Source: Niebla homalea (taxonomy: Eukaryota > Ascomycota > Lecanoromycetes > Lecanorales > Ramalinaceae). From it: DNA of 64,000 nt. The DNA is taken from the NCBI GenBank assembly GCA_019925105.1, contig JAHGAU010000028.1, positions 558,001-622,000 of the forward strand. Direction: 5' to 3'. Within the stretch, counting starts at the first letter, position 1. The number at the start of each line of letters is the position of its first letter. Below the pieces are notes generated by a model. The model ran no database searches. It had not been told where the DNA came from and saw nothing but the letters and a program-made list of their open reading frames with translations. The translations under genes were made by a program, and so were the position numbers. This document shows, one piece after another, positions 32,594 through 47,802 of the stretch.

Positions 32594-35176
32594 ATGGCGC
32601 CCTCGGACCGCAAGACGAAGAGCATGGTATGTGTGCCAAGTTTCTTGAATGGGGATGAGCCCAGCTTTCTGCCCGCGCCGCTTGAGTTGAGGTTGATGTG
32701 ATCCTACAGGCAGCGACATTAGCGGTCAACGATAATGCTTGCACTCATTGCCGTGAGAGGAAGATTCGTTGCGGGCGTGAGAGACCACAGTGTGCAAATT
32801 GCAAACGTGATGGCGTGGGGTGTGAATACTCTAATCCAGGGAAGAGGGTAAACCACATCAAGCTCCTGTAGGTGCAACCCTCATTTCCATGCATGTATGA
32901 TATCCCTAACATGTCCATTGCTATAGATGCAATAACGTCGGGGGCGTCGAGGATCGTTTGAGCAACATCGAGACCCAGCTTTCGATCATGAACGGCCATT
33001 TCAAGACGAATATACATAGAACATCATCAATCGCAGATGTGGCAGAAGACCAGACCATTGCGGAAAACTCGGCGAATGATTTGGCGGATGATGATAACTC
33101 TCATGTGGTATTGACCGACCGATACGTCGTTCGCTCTCCATCTGATATGACCGATCGCTATCATGGCCCGTGCACCTTATTCGCCTTGTGCAGCGAGCTG
33201 TCCGAGACTCTGCTGTCCCCGAGACAGCCAAAGTCCCCTTCTCAAGGACAGAGCGGTCCAGAGCAAATTAACGATAGGCTAAATATGACAGATGCAGCCA
33301 AAAATCTGTTAAGCCAAATGTGCCTTGAGGCGGGCACAGAAGAAGTCATCGATCTTCATATGACTCCTGCGTCAATCCGACTTCCTCCCAAACAGCTTCT
33401 TCTGATGGCAACAACGCAATTCTTCCAGCAAGCTGACTATGCCATGGACGTTTTCGTCCCCTCGTGTTTTTCCGCCAACATTGAGAGGGTATATACTAAG
33501 GCATTGACTGCCGCCGATGAGCCTTGGGCGATTTGCTTCAATACGATCGTCCTTCTAGTGCTAGGACCTGAAAATTCGACCCAGGATTGTGATCCTTTCA
33601 TGAGCTCACAATTCGTGCGTCCCTTTCTATTGGCCGTCCGGTACGCGCTCAGCAATCCAAGAATCTTCATGGCGGCCAAGATAATCAACGTTCAGACTTT
33701 AGCACTTCTAGTAAGTCATCTATTCTGACCCCAGTATGCCAGCTCTTGCAATAGAATTAATCCGTCTCACAGAGTATCGTTGCTCAGCTATACTTTCCTC
33801 TTGGACTGTCCGAGTCGATATTTGCACAGGCCTGTGTCCTTGCCAGGTTAATGGGCCTACATCAAGTGCCTTCCGCAGGAGAAGGATCCAGCCCAGAAGA
33901 TGCACAGCAGCGTCTTAAGACGTTTACCTCGTTGTATCTGCGTGACAAAAGCCTGTCGAATCTGCAAGGATCCATCTGCTGGCTACCCAGCTCTGACTGC
34001 AGTCTTGCTTCTGAGCTTAGTAAAAACAGCTCCGCTGAATACAGGGTCATTGCTCGGATCCAACTTGCCAAACTGCAAGACGAATGCTATCGCCTATTCC
34101 ATTCTGCGAAGTCAGGGCGGCCATCTTCTATCAAATACAAACAAGCTTTGCTGCGACTCGAACAAGGCTTTGATACCTGGGTCAATTCTTATGGCTTACG
34201 TACTCTTCCATCCAAAGGCAATAGCGATGCGGACTTGCAGCTTGAATTTTTTGCAGCTCGTGTCAGCGTCCTTCGTAGGAGCCGTGAAACCAGCCATCTC
34301 CAGCAGGCAATGAGTGATTGCCGAGCAAGCTGCTTGCTTGTAGTAGTCTCCCATGGCAAGCATGATCCATCCATGATCGATGCGCTTGAACATCTCTTGG
34401 ACTCTAGCAGTCCACCTAGGCGCCCTCGCAGCAAGAGCCCTGCGCATGCGAGCGAGTCTGGCCAAGAGAAGTCGTTAGATACTACAATGAGTGGACTTCG
34501 AGGATCCACTGCTCCAAGGTTGAGCCCTCTTCTCGAGTCTTTCTCTGTGCCTGCCTTCTTCTTGTTGGCTACGAACACGATCCAAGAATCCTCAGTTTAT
34601 GGCCCAATGGATACCAAAAAGGATTTGGATTTGCTACGAAGAACGTGCGCATGTTATCAAGATCTTGGAGGAAATACACAAGTGAGTAGCCACGCCCACA
34701 AGGTCAGGCTGGTCTTCGAAAAACTTCTCGAAATCATCAACCTCTACGAGATTTCTGAACAAGGTCAACCGTCACTTGCGTCGACACAAAAGACCGATCA
34801 TATTTCATTCTCCCCTAGCTCCAGCCAACATTCTAGCGACCTTGTTCAAAATGCCGAGTCCAGTACACTAGCAAGTCCATCGACTTCTTCGCTACCCTCT
34901 CTGCCCTGGAATGACCTCTTGAGCGGGGACCCTTCCATGAGACTGCCAGGAGGTTCGAGTAATACTCATGGACGGCAATTACCAATGCAGTCAGATCTCC
35001 AGTGTTATGATTCGTTCCGTCAAAACCTGTTCTACCCTTACCCGCGGCAGCACGAACTGCACCCGCCGAACTCGAATGGCCAGCCGACAAAGGAAGCAGA
35101 TGTATCCATGGATTATGGGACCGATTCCAGGCTCCTTTTCGACATTTCTTCCCTAGATGCTTCAATGACATTTTGA
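32594..35176 (+). CDS. Zn2Cys6 transcription factor, likely pathway-specific (AflR-type partner)
   Basis: 792 aa in four exons: 32594-32626, 32710-32867, 32927-33710 and 33773-35176. The zinc-cluster exon has no start of its own. The ATG at 32594 in an 11-codon exon ending at a GTATGT donor joins it in phase 0 and gives a basic N-terminus (MAPSDRKTKSM). The zinc cluster is Cys 22, 25, 32, 39, 42 and 49 (CX2CX6CX6CX2CX6C). The remaining protein is mostly helical, with a low-complexity Ser-rich segment from about 650 to 720. Its position, divergent from the AflS-like gene and next to the PKS, makes it the best candidate for the PKS regulator. AflR identity is inferred from context; the rest of the protein was not matched to AflR motifs. 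Confidence 0.85.
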
Positions 35177-35563
35177 GATTGTTCATTGGAGCAACTGACT
35201 TTGTAGCTGACTCACGTCCACTGGTTGGGGGCCAGAGAAATATAGTCTAGATTCGTCAGGTTATCCTGGTAATTAAGATTTACTGATTAGAATCGACTTC
35301 AACTCTCTACAACCCTTGCAGTCGCTCATCGCCCCATCGAGTCTTCCATTTGATATGGTGCGTGCCCCTGCGGTAAGACTTGCAGAAAAGGACATGGATG
35401 CGTGGATGGGATCCAACACCTGCCCGTGCTCTTTTCCCTATCTACAGACCACGCTTGACGCCTGAAAGAGACAGCTGTGCCAATGATGAAAGAAAGCTGA
35501 AGGAAGGGAACAGGGGAGGGGTGGAGGTAGTGAAACCGTGCATTGATGACGTTGATTGATTGG
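35177..35563. other. Intergenic, 3' flank of the Zn2Cys6 gene
   Basis: A 387-bp gap of normal base composition between the transcription factor stop and the first target-site duplication. No gene or RIP mutation is visible, so the mutation boundary coincides with the transposon end to within a few hundred bases. Confidence 0.6.
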
Positions 35564-35571
35564 GCGGATAA
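35564..35571. repeat. 8-bp target-site duplication, element copy 1, left
   Basis: GCGGATAA lies directly before the left terminal inverted repeat and recurs exactly at 47844-47851 after the right one. Confidence 0.9.
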
Positions 35572-35614
35572 TTGCCTCAGTCCCTCAGAGCGTATATGAC
35601 GGCTTCGCCGCCGG

Positions 35615-35633
35615 CTAAGCCCCTCCGGGTTAG
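35615..35633. repeat. Subterminal 19-bp imperfect palindrome, copy 1 left
   Basis: CTAAGCCCCTCCGGGTTAG. The same motif lies inside both ends of both copies: 47784-47802, 47945-47963, 60067-60085 and 60095-60113. It is a candidate transposase-binding site. Confidence 0.8.
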
Positions 35634-38600
35634 CCCGCCGCGGCCGCTAACCCTTTTCGGTTAAAGCCGGGGTTATCGCGGCCGTAGTACTTATATATTT
35701 AAGCGTAAAACCTTAGATATAAAGTAGATTTACGTAATAAATAAAAAGTCCCGCGGAATATATAGAATTAATAATTATTTAATTAAGAAAAATATTTTAA
35801 ATAATTTTAATTATTAATATTAAAGAAATATTAAAACTTCTTATATATATATAGAATAATATAATTTTTATTTATTAATATATAATAATAATATTTATTT
35901 ATATTTTATATTTAATAAGTTTTTTAATTATTTATTAAATTAATTAATAATTTACGATTATAGGTTAATAAATTATTTATAAGTAAATAAGTACTTTTAT
36001 TTATTCCTTTATACGTTATCTTAATTATATTATTTATTTTATATAATATTTTAAATAGCTTAAGTATATAAGTTAAGTAAATTAAAAAGTAAATAACGCG
36101 GTAATCGCGTTTTATTATTTTCTATTATATAAATTAAGCGATTAAAAAAACATTTATTTAGCCTTTTCCTTTTTTACTTTTTTATATTTTATAACTTATT
36201 AATTTATAAATGCCTTATAAGTCCTTTTGCCTTTTTTTTTTTACCTTTTTTATTTTCCCCGTTCTACCTTTTTCTCTATATATTTATTTTAATAAGCCCT
36301 TTAATATACTTAATATTATTTAATTATAATAAACGTTAAGAATACTTACCGCGTTACGTTAAAGGAAAAAAAAAGGAAAAGAAGGAAAAGTTAAAAAACC
36401 AATAAATTAAATAAAATTAAAAAAAAATAAATAAACCGAAATTATATTTAAAAGGATTAATTACGGTATCCTTTTATAATAAAAAAAAAAGAAAATCCCA
36501 ATAATATTATAAAAAAGAATATCGGATAAAAAAATATTATATAAAAGGATATTAATAAAAAAATATTAAATAAAAAAAATACTATATAGGAAAATATTAT
36601 AAAAAAAAATCTATAAAAAAAACGAATATAATAAGAAAAAAACGATAATAATAATAAATATAATAGAATTATAATAAAAATTTATTAAAAATAATAAAAT
36701 ATTTTATAAATCTTAAAAAGAATATTATTAATAATCTTATTAAGATTTATAATAAAACGGGAAAAGTATTAAAATTTTTTATCCGTTTTAATTAAATAAA
36801 GAAATATTATATAATACGTTATATTATCTTTAATTTAAATAATTTTATTTTAAAATTACTTATATTTATTATATATTCCTTAAACGTTAACTTTAATAAA
36901 TATAATATATTTATTTATTTAAGTATTTAAGATAATAGAAAAATCAAATATTATAAAGTTAAAATTAACGATTTTATATATATTTAACTTACGTTATATT
37001 TAATTAATAAATAATTAATAAATTGGATTAACGAGTTTAATAAAAATAAAATAATTTAAATTAATTATTATCCTTTTAATATCGTTATAAAGGAATATTA
37101 CGATAAAAACAATAAGGATATATACGGGCGCTTAATAGTTTAAACTAAATAATATTATTTTTAATATTAAGGTTTATAATTATTATACGGTAAAAAAGGG
37201 AAAAGTTAATATATATATTATTTTTTATATAAAGATAAGTATTATAAGATCTTAACGTAAAAAGTTAAGAATTATATTAAAGTTTAAAAGTTTTTAAGTT
37301 ATTTAAAAGATATTATTATTAAAGAAACTTATTAAAATACGGGAAAATCGTTAACTTTAAATTTAAAGAAATTAATTCATTATATAAAGGATTTAATTAA
37401 AGTATTAAAAGTAAAAATTAAAGTATTTAAAAAAACGTATAAAGGAAAAGAAAAAAAATAAAATCTAATAATAAAAGGAATTTAAGAAATAAAATAAAAT
37501 TTAACGGTAAATTAAACTTAAAAAATAAAATGAAATTTAATAATAAAGTAATTTTAAAGAACGGATTTAAAAATAATAATAATAACGCTTTTAACGTAAA
37601 TAATATAAAGAATTTCTTAAATTCCGTATAATATAAAAAGTCTTAATAATCTCGTAATAATCTGAATAATCCGACTTTAACGATAATAAGCAATATAATA
37701 AATATAAGAATAAGATATATATAGCTATATTAAAGGATAATAAGCGATTAAGCCCGTAAATAATTAAATTATATAATTTTATTAATATTTAACGTTTACC
37801 TTTTATTTATTTATTTTTATTATTAATTTATTATTAAATATTAAAACCGTACGGCGTAAGTTTAATATTTAATAGTGGTTTATTATTATAACGTTAATTA
37901 AGAAATAATAATATCTAAAATAAATAATTATAATATTATTAAAAAATAAATAAATTAAAAAGGGTATTTAAAGAAATATTTTATTAATAATTTCGGAGTT
38001 TCCTTAATATTTCTTTTATTAATTAACCTTTTTTTATTATTATAATATCTACTTTAGCTTTAATCGTTATAAATTTAATTAATTTAATCAATATTAATAA
38101 TTATATTATTAATAATATTTTTAATAAAATTTTTAAGTAAATTAAGATTCATAATTTAATATAAAAGTAACTAAATAACGTTATAAAAATCTTTAATATT
38201 ACTTTAAAAAGATAAAAAATTTATAAAGCTATTATTATTAAAACTTAAGTAATTATATTATAAAATTCATTATAAAAAATTAAATTTATTAATAAGAAGA
38301 ATATTATATAAGAATTATAATTACTTATTATTAAAAGTATTATTAATATTTTCCGGTTTAAATAAAAATAAAAAGAAATAATAATTTAAACGATTTAATT
38401 AAAGTAAACCGTTAACGTTATAAACTAAACCTTTAAAATTATATTAGAAAATACCTTAATATCGATAATTTTAGTATTTAAAAAAATAGATTTACCATAA
38501 GCGAAGTAATTAATTATTTAGGTTATATTAAAAAAACTACGGGAGATTAAGATTAAAAGAAATTCCGAATAACGGATTATTATTAAAGATTAATATATTC

Positions 38601-41600
38601 TTAATAATATAAATTTAATAAAAATTACTTAATTAAAGGATTTCCCTTTATTAAATACTTAAGAAATACTTAATTATAGATTAATAAACCGTATTTTAAA
38701 GGTTAATTATTACTTATAGATTAATAAAAATAATATACCGTAAAGTACGGAGCAATTATAGGATAATTAAGATAAATCGGAATTAACTAATTCTTTAAAT
38801 AATATAAAGTAAGAAAGAAATATCCAGGATATAAAGGAAAATATCCAGAATATAAAGACGGAAAAAAGTATTATTATTCCCGGAAAATTTCAGAAATAAA
38901 TATATTATTACGGTATTAACCGTTTTATAATTAATTAATTAAATTATACGGACCTTTTTAACGTAAATATAAATAAATATAATATTATTTTTAATATTTT
39001 AAGGGTATATATTAAAGTAAAACGGCGGAAATTAAAAAATAAATTAATTAACTATTATTAATATTTCTTTAAAATTATTAATTTCTTTAATTTATAAATA
39101 AAAAGTATAAAATACTAAAAATTATATTATTAACTTTTAACGTATTAATAATATCGTATTTATTTCAAGGAGTTCTAAATATAAAATAAATTCTTTATAT
39201 AATTTTAACTTAATATTTAATTAAAAATTAAAGTTAATAATTTAAGTATTTATATAATCCCTTTTATTAAATAATTATTACTATATAGTATTTCCGATAA
39301 TATAGTTAAGAATATCGTAAATATAATCGTTAATTTTAAGTTTTATATTCTTTAAAAAAAGATAATAATTTAATTATTAACGATTTCTTTAATTAATTAT
39401 AAAAAGGCAATATTATTAGTTTTTTATTAAAAGAATTTAATATATATAATTATTATTAAAGGGAGCATAATAATATTAATAATAAAAATTAATTATAAAC
39501 AATAATTTACTCTTTTACCCAGTAGATTATTTAATAAGATATTATATATTAAATTGAGTATTATATATTTATTTTTACTTAAACCGTAACTTGGAACTTA
39601 TAGTATATTTTTATTATATAAAATATATTTACCCTTAAGATACGATTTTATTCCAATATATTAATATAAATATTTTTTTATATCTAAAGAATAATTATAA
39701 AGGTAATATTATTTAAAACTTTATCTTATTTAATAATAAAACGGATTATAATTATATAGAGATTATACCCGGGTTTTATCGGTTTATTATAATTTAATAA
39801 ATTAATATTAAGAATAAGAAAAAAATCTTTTTTATATTAAATAATTATATTTATAATATTAAGGATATATAGATAAAGGCGGACGTAAAGGTATTTAATG
39901 ATTTTATATTAATATTAATCGTTAAGGGAGGTATATAATTTAATAAACCTGAGATTATATATGGCTTAATAGAAAACCGTAATAATAATTTAAGGAGGAC
40001 GGTTTCAAGTTACGCTGGTTTATTAAAGTTTAAAAGGACGGTGAAATATTAAATAACGTAAAGTCTAAAAGATAAAATTATTTAAGCAATTATTATTTAA
40101 TATAAATAATATTGAACCTTATACCTTTAAATCTTATTAATAAATACGGTTGGCTCCTATATAAGTTCCCGATATTAATATAACTTATTCTTGAAAGCCC
40201 TATTTTTATTACCTTTCTTTATAAGGTCTTATAGGATAACCCTTTTATTTAAATAAAAGCTAATAAATTCCTTTAGGCGGACTTAATAATTATATAATAG
40301 ATAATTAATAATTATCGGTTAAATATATTTCCGACGGTACGGTTTATTTACCTGCGTATAATAGCTATAAAGAAAGTTTTCTTTATTATTAAAAGTTTTT
40401 ATAATATATAAAACGGGTATAAAAATAAATAATAAGTAATAATAATCGGTTTTTTTACTTTAATAATAATTTAAAGTTTACCTATATTTCGTTATAAATA
40501 GCGTTCTTTTATTTTATAATAAGAAATATTAATATATTCTTTAAGTAAAATAATTATAGGGTTTTAATTTTATATATTAATATTAATCGGGAAATAGAAT
40601 TTAACTTATTCTATCCTTTATTCCTAATATTATAAGGTATAAGTTAAAGCTATCCTCTTAATTAAGTTAGGTTTTATAATATATATTTTATAAAAACTTA
40701 AGGATTATAATCTTTAAGCGTAGTTTTTATATAATTTATTTATTGTTGGCTACATTTTTTATACCGTAATAATAAGATTAATAAAATAAGTTTTAATAAT
40801 AAAAAATAGCTTTGATAATAAAATAATTATATTAAATTCCGTTAGATAATATATTAAGGCTAAAACCGATTTATATTCTTAATAAAACTTAAGTTTATCC
40901 GCGTATAATTACTCTTAATTTAATTAAAAACGTCCTTATAAGTAAAGCGGGATAATTAATTTCTTTTCCGCCGTAATAATTAAGCCGAGAAACCTACGGA
41001 ATTTTTTATAAGCTTTTAAAGCATAATACCTTTAATTATTTATTTAAGATTCACCGTTATATTTAATTATTATTAAAAGCTTATTATTAATAACTAGGAT
41101 CTAGAATTTAATTACCTTAAATTCAGTAAATACGGGCGTTAACCGGTAGGCGTAGTCCTCTATATAATTAAAGCCGTTAATTCTGGCTAATATAATATTA
41201 TAAATAATATAAATTATATTATAACTTTTATCCTTAAAGATTTCAAAAATCTGGTAAAATAATTAATTAATAAACCTCCCTTAATTTTAAAGGATACGAT
41301 ATCGTTACTGGGTAAACTGGATATTAAGATAATCCGTATTTATAATATTTATTTAATAAAATAACTTATTTAATTTAAGTTTAATAAGTTCTTAATATTA
41401 ATTATAGTTATCGTTAACTTTAAGGATGAAATTCCTGATATAATTAATATTTCCTGGTATAATCTTGTAGTAATTAATAGGTATAAATATATAATAACAG
41501 GTTTAATAGAAAAAGATATAGTATTAATATAAAAACTCTATAGCCTTTTAATTAATCGCTTTATTAACTTAAAGAATTATAAATATATAAGGTTTAATCT

Positions 41601-44600
41601 TAAGAATACCGATTACGGAGTCGGCGATAGTATAGTTATAGTTAAAGTAATAGCCGTAAATAAGATTTCGGACTTTACTAGGATATTTACTTATATCGGT
41701 TATATTAATTATTAAAGGATATAATAACGATAATAAGCCGGTAAATAATTTAATAATTAAAAGAATTAAAAATTAAAACGGTTGAAAAGTTTATTAAATA
41801 ATTAAAACATTTATATAATATTTAGGGTAACGGATATAAGTAAAAGTAAATTATTATTTTATTATAATATAATTACGCCGCGTAACTTTAATATTTAAAT
41901 TATATATTTTATTAAGATTATTAATTAAGAAATTTAATATTAAAAATTATACGGTTTTTTTTAAATAAATTTAACCTTATTTTATATATTATTATTCCGC
42001 TTTTATTTTAAAATTTTTAATCTTTTATTATATTTTTTATTTTCTTATAATAAGCTTTAATTCATAATAACGGATAAAGGATAGCTGTTTTCGTTTTTAT
42101 CGGATCTGCTTTTAAGCTTACCTATTAAGCCCCTTCTATTGTAACTTATTAATTATTATTTTAATAACCTTTCCGTTAAGGGATTATTATTATTGCTTTT
42201 TTACCTACGGTTTAATTAAGTCTATTCTTCCTTATCTCTTAAATCGGCTTTTTTTAATAACGACTTTTTATTATTAACGTTTTTATTATTAAGAGAATAT
42301 TTTTCTTCCTTTAACGATTTAACTTTATTAAGTTATTAATTAAAATTATCCAAGAAATTATAGAAGCGGTAACGTAAATACTATATCCGTAATTAAAAAC
42401 TCAAAGAAATATTAAATTATATTTAAGAATTTAAATAAAATATAAAAGATTTCTTATTTATATTTATAAAGGATAAATATCTTTATTTTATACGTAAAAC
42501 TTAATATTAATTCTTTAATTATATTTTTACCGATTTAATAAATAATAATTAATTTTTAAAAATAGTTAAATATAAAAGGATATTAAATACGTTTAAGAAA
42601 AAAAGCTTAATATAATTAAAGCTTAAATTATTAAAAGAGATCTATAATATTACTTAATATTTATCCCTTAAAATATAATAAACGCCGGACGATAATAATA
42701 AGTTTAATTTATTAATTTCTATTTAATAAATAATATTTATTATTTAATTATTAATATTTAAATATTTTAATTTATTTTAAAATATTTATTATATTGGAAA
42801 TCTTTAGAAGGATATTAAGTATTATATTTATCTTATTAAGCTATAATGAATAATATTATTCACTGTTTTTTATTATATACTTTAATTAAGGTTATTAAAT
42901 AACTTTTAAATTATATTTAAATTATATTTTTATTAAAGAAGAACTTAACGTTATATTCTTAATATATTATAATACTTTAAGCTTTTTATTTCTTATATAA
43001 TAATTTAAAAAGGAATAAAAGATTTTATTTTATATAATATTAAGATTATTTAAATACTTAATTATAATTTAAAAGCTATTATAATATATAATAATTTTAA
43101 ATTTATTAAAGGGTAACATAATAAGTAAATTAAAAATAATTAAAACTTTAAATTTATTATAATAATTTTAACGTTTAAAAATAAAAGCTTTAAGGATTAT
43201 TTCCTAATTTAAAATATATAATAACCTCGGGTAATCTTACTTTTACCGCTTAATATTATCCGTAAAATCCGATATAATAATAAAATTAAAAAATAAATAT
43301 TAATTAATTATAACCTTATTATTCCGAATATTAATTAATTCCTAGATCCGTTTTTATTATTTTAAGTTCTTTATTAAATACCTTTATAATAAAGCGAATA
43401 ATATTAAAGACTTTCTTTAATTTTACGTTATACCGACCCTTAATAAATAAAAACCGTTTAAAATATTATATTTCTTAATTAAATTAATTATAAAAAATAA
43501 AAGTATAACTTTAAATAATATTAATATCCTTAATAATATTTATAATATATAATTCAATATAAATAAAAAAAATATATTCTTTAATTAAGGTTTTTATTTT
43601 ATCTTTAATAATCTTAAGATATAAAAAAGGATTTAAGTAATTAAATTATTATAATATAATATTTTAAAAGAATTATATAAGCGATTTAATTAATTAATAA
43701 CGGGTATTAAGCTATAATATTTTATTTATAATTATATTTTATTAATTTATAAAATTCATTTTAATAAAGATATTTAAGTAAATCTTTTAACCCTTTAATA
43801 TATTACGGATACGTAAGGTAAAATTAAGGTAATATAATTTAATAATTATAAAGCGCTTAAAAATTTAATTATATATAATTATTAGTTAAGAATTATAAAT
43901 CTTTAAATTTAATTTCTTTATTAAAAATAAAATATAATTATTTAACGGCCAGAAGATATCCTATTTTGGCTTAAATTATAATATTAAACTTTATAAGAAT
44001 TTATCCTTAAATAGATTTTTTATTAAATATAATTTTAATTATTAAAAATTAAGGAAAATTTATAATAATTTATTTATAATTAAAAGTTTTAAAATTATTA
44101 ATATTTTTATATATTAATAGAATTATTCTTAATAATACATTTTATTATTAAGTATAATAATATTAACCTTTTCCGATTCTTTTTATACCGGATAATTATT
44201 ATATTTTAAGTATAAATAAATAATACGTTAAATTATATATAAGCTCTTTTTTATATATTATATATTATTAATTCTTTTACGGCGGTAAAAAAACTTTAAA
44301 ATATAATATTACTTAATAATATAATTAATTTACGTAAAAAAAAAAGATATAAATTTAATAATAAATTATTTCCTTAAGCTCTTAAATAATTCCTTAAAAG
44401 TTTTTTAATATAAATAATTATATTATTTTAAATATAATAATATTCTTCTATAGAATTAAGTACTTAATAACCTTTATTTTAATAAAATTAAAACCATAAT
44501 TAAATCCTTTTTTAAACGTTTAAATTCTGACCGTTATCCTTTAAAATCCGTTGTTAATAATATTTAAACTTAAGTTATTTATCTTATACCGCAATTCTTA

Positions 44601-47600
44601 ATTTAATCCAAAATAGATTAATATTTATTTTATTTAATTATTTATTTTTATTTAAATAACTTAAAGAAATTAAATAATAATTATTTTAAATATAATAAAT
44701 AATATTAAATTAATAAAATTAACGATATTAATAAAATTTTTATTAATACTTTAAATATCTTTAATATTTTTATTCTTATTAATATAATAAATAATTTTAT
44801 AAATTTAATAAATTTAATGATCCCGGCGTATATTATATATAATAAATAATATATCGGACCCTTTTAAATACTATATAGACGTTTAATAATTATATATTAG
44901 ACCTGCATAATACGGTTTTATTATTTAATTTTTAATTCTTCTGGTAATATACCCTTATATATTTATTTACTTAAATTATACTTATTAATTTAATAAACTT
45001 ATTAATTATTAATATTTTCTTCTAGATTAACTCTTAAGTAACTTATATAAAATAATAATAAGAATATTTAAATTAAGTTCCTTTAATATTTAACGTCGAT
45101 TAATCCGAGATTTTAATTTAAATTTTTATATTAAAAAACCGCTTCTTATTTATATATTTTTATTAATTTTAATAATACTTCTTATTATAAAAGTATTTTA
45201 TAATATTAAGTTAAATATTATTAAAGTTTTATTTTTATTATTATTTTAATTATCGATTAAGCGTTTATCTTAAAGCTCTTAAGAATATATATTAAATATA
45301 ATCCTTTAAGGATTTAATCCGGCCTTTATTGATTTTAATTTTTTAATTTTAAATTATAAAGAATTTAATAAATTCTTATCCGACTTTACCCTTCCCCGTT
45401 TCTTTTAATTTAACTTTCTTAAATAGCCCATTAATATTAATTAGCTTTAACGCCGTTTATTAAAAGCTTCCATAAAGGACTATTATTTAATAAGAAGTAA
45501 TTCTTAAGTATTATAAAGTCTCTTTTTTTAAAATTTACGATTATTTATGGCTTTTTAAATTTTAAATATTTTATTAAAAATAAAGTTATTATTATTATTT
45601 TTATTAATAATCTTTAAAATCGCTTTTTTATATAAGGTTTATTTATTCTATATATTCTTTATTTAATAACTTAAATTATTTATATCCTTAATTATCGGTA
45701 TATATATTAAGATAATTTCTAATATCTTATCCGATATAATAATGAAAAGAAAATACTTAAAATATAAAAATAGAAAAAATATTATTATTAATTAATCTCT
45801 TTATTTACCGAATTTAAATTATAAATACTTTATTTTTAATATATCCTTATTTATATTTAACTTTAATTCTTTATAAGTTAAAATAATTACTTAAAAATCT
45901 AAATTATATATTAAATAATAAGGTTTTTCGGGCTTAAATAATTTATATTTATCGTTAAAATAAATTAAATTAATCCTTTAACTATATTTATTTAATAACG
46001 TATTTAAGAAATCTTAAAGTCTATTAAATATATCTTTTCTTTTATTAATATTCTTATTTTTTTTATTTTTAAAACGTTAATAGTTAATAACCCGTTATTT
46101 TTATTTATTTTACCGTTTCTCGGTTTAAAGTATTATATTTAATAATAAAGGGTAAATTGAACTTAACTATTATTATTATATATTACGTAACTTAATTATT
46201 AAAATAATCTTAATATTAAAGAAAATAATAATTATTAATAAACCCGTTTAATATTAAGATTATTTATACCGATATTATATATATTTATTATAATAATTAT
46301 CCGTAAATAAAAATAATCCTTTAATATACATTAAAATAATATAATAATATTTTCTTTATTTTAAGTTATTATATTTAAAAAGAAAAGTATTATAACTTTA
46401 TTAATTATAAATAAATATCGGAATTTAATTATTTATAATTTAAATAATTTATACGTTTTTTTAATATTTTTAATATTATTTATAAAAATAATTATTTTTA
46501 ATATTTTAAATAAACTTATAATTATTTTTAATAAAAAATATTATAAGTTAAATATTCCGTTTTTTAAATTTTAAAGTCTATTTAATTAAATAAAGATCTC
46601 CGATTTATTTAATAATATATAAATAACCTATATATTATCTGAAAAACCGTATTTTTCCTTAATATTAAATAATATCTAAGAATTTAATATTATAAAAATA
46701 TTTAAGAATAAGATATTATTTAATAAATATATATATAAGATATTAAGTTAATAATATTTTAAACGGAAATCTTTTACTTATATATTAAGTAAAGTTTATT
46801 AATAATTAAAAAGTAAAAATTAAAAATATAAAATTTATATTATAAAATTTCCTTATTAAAAGCTTTAAAATAAATAATCTTTAAATTAATAAAAATTAAT
46901 ATTTATTAATATAACGTTTTTACTTTATAGGATTATAATACCGTAAATAAAGTATTTTTATATATTTACTTTTAATTATTAATATTATTATTATTATTAT
47001 TCAATATAAAAAGTTAATAATTATTAATAAAAGCTATTTTTAAATATTTTTTTTTTAAGGTTTTTAAGGATATAATAATTAAGATATTTTTAATAAATTT
47101 ATATATAAAAAATGTAGCTTAAAGTAATATATTCTTCTTAAATTTTATTTTTATAATTATAATTATATTTAATTAATCTTTTAAAAAACTTTTTAATATT
47201 AATATTTATTCCGTTTTTAATATAAAATTAAATTTTTATTTAATTATATTAACAATATATATAAATAATATTAAATTAATTATTAATTTTATATTAATAA
47301 TTTTAAGCTTTTAAAAACGTTAAATAATATTAAAATATTATATATAAAGGTTCTTATAATTATTTTAATTAATTTTAATATTTACTATAAACTTAAATAT
47401 TTATTATATAATAAAAAATTAAGTTAAAAAAAAAGTTATTATTATTTTTTATAAGTTAAAATTCCGTAAGCTTTTTAAGAATTTTTATATTATATTATAA
47501 AAAAATAAAGTAATAATAAAAAATAAGAAAAAAACTTATTATAATTAAATATTTAAATCTTAAATAAAAAGTAAAAATAAATTAATATAATATTATAATT

Positions 47601-47783
47601 ATAATAAATATAGAATTAAACTATAAATATAAATAGTAAAAAATTTTTTATAAAGTAAAAAAATTTCTATAATACGTTATTAAAATAAAGCGGATCAGAT
47701 AAAAATACGGGCTTTTAAGCTTAAATACGTAGAAAAAAGGCCTATTTATTAATATTTAACTTAAAGGGGCTTAGATACGGGCC

Positions 47784-47802
47784 CTAACCCGAAGGGGCTT
47801 AG
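47784..47802. repeat. Subterminal 19-bp imperfect palindrome, copy 1 right
   Basis: CTAACCCGAAGGGGCTTAG, the reverse complement of the left-end motif apart from one base. A second copy just inside it (about 47756-47774) is degraded by C-to-T changes but intact in copy 2. Confidence 0.8.

Noticed and set aside
32312..32719. Minus-strand open frame of 135 codons rich in Arg and Leu
   Set aside because: It has plausible composition but no motif I recognise, and it overlaps the first exon of the Zn2Cys6 gene on the opposite strand. Not enough to call a gene.
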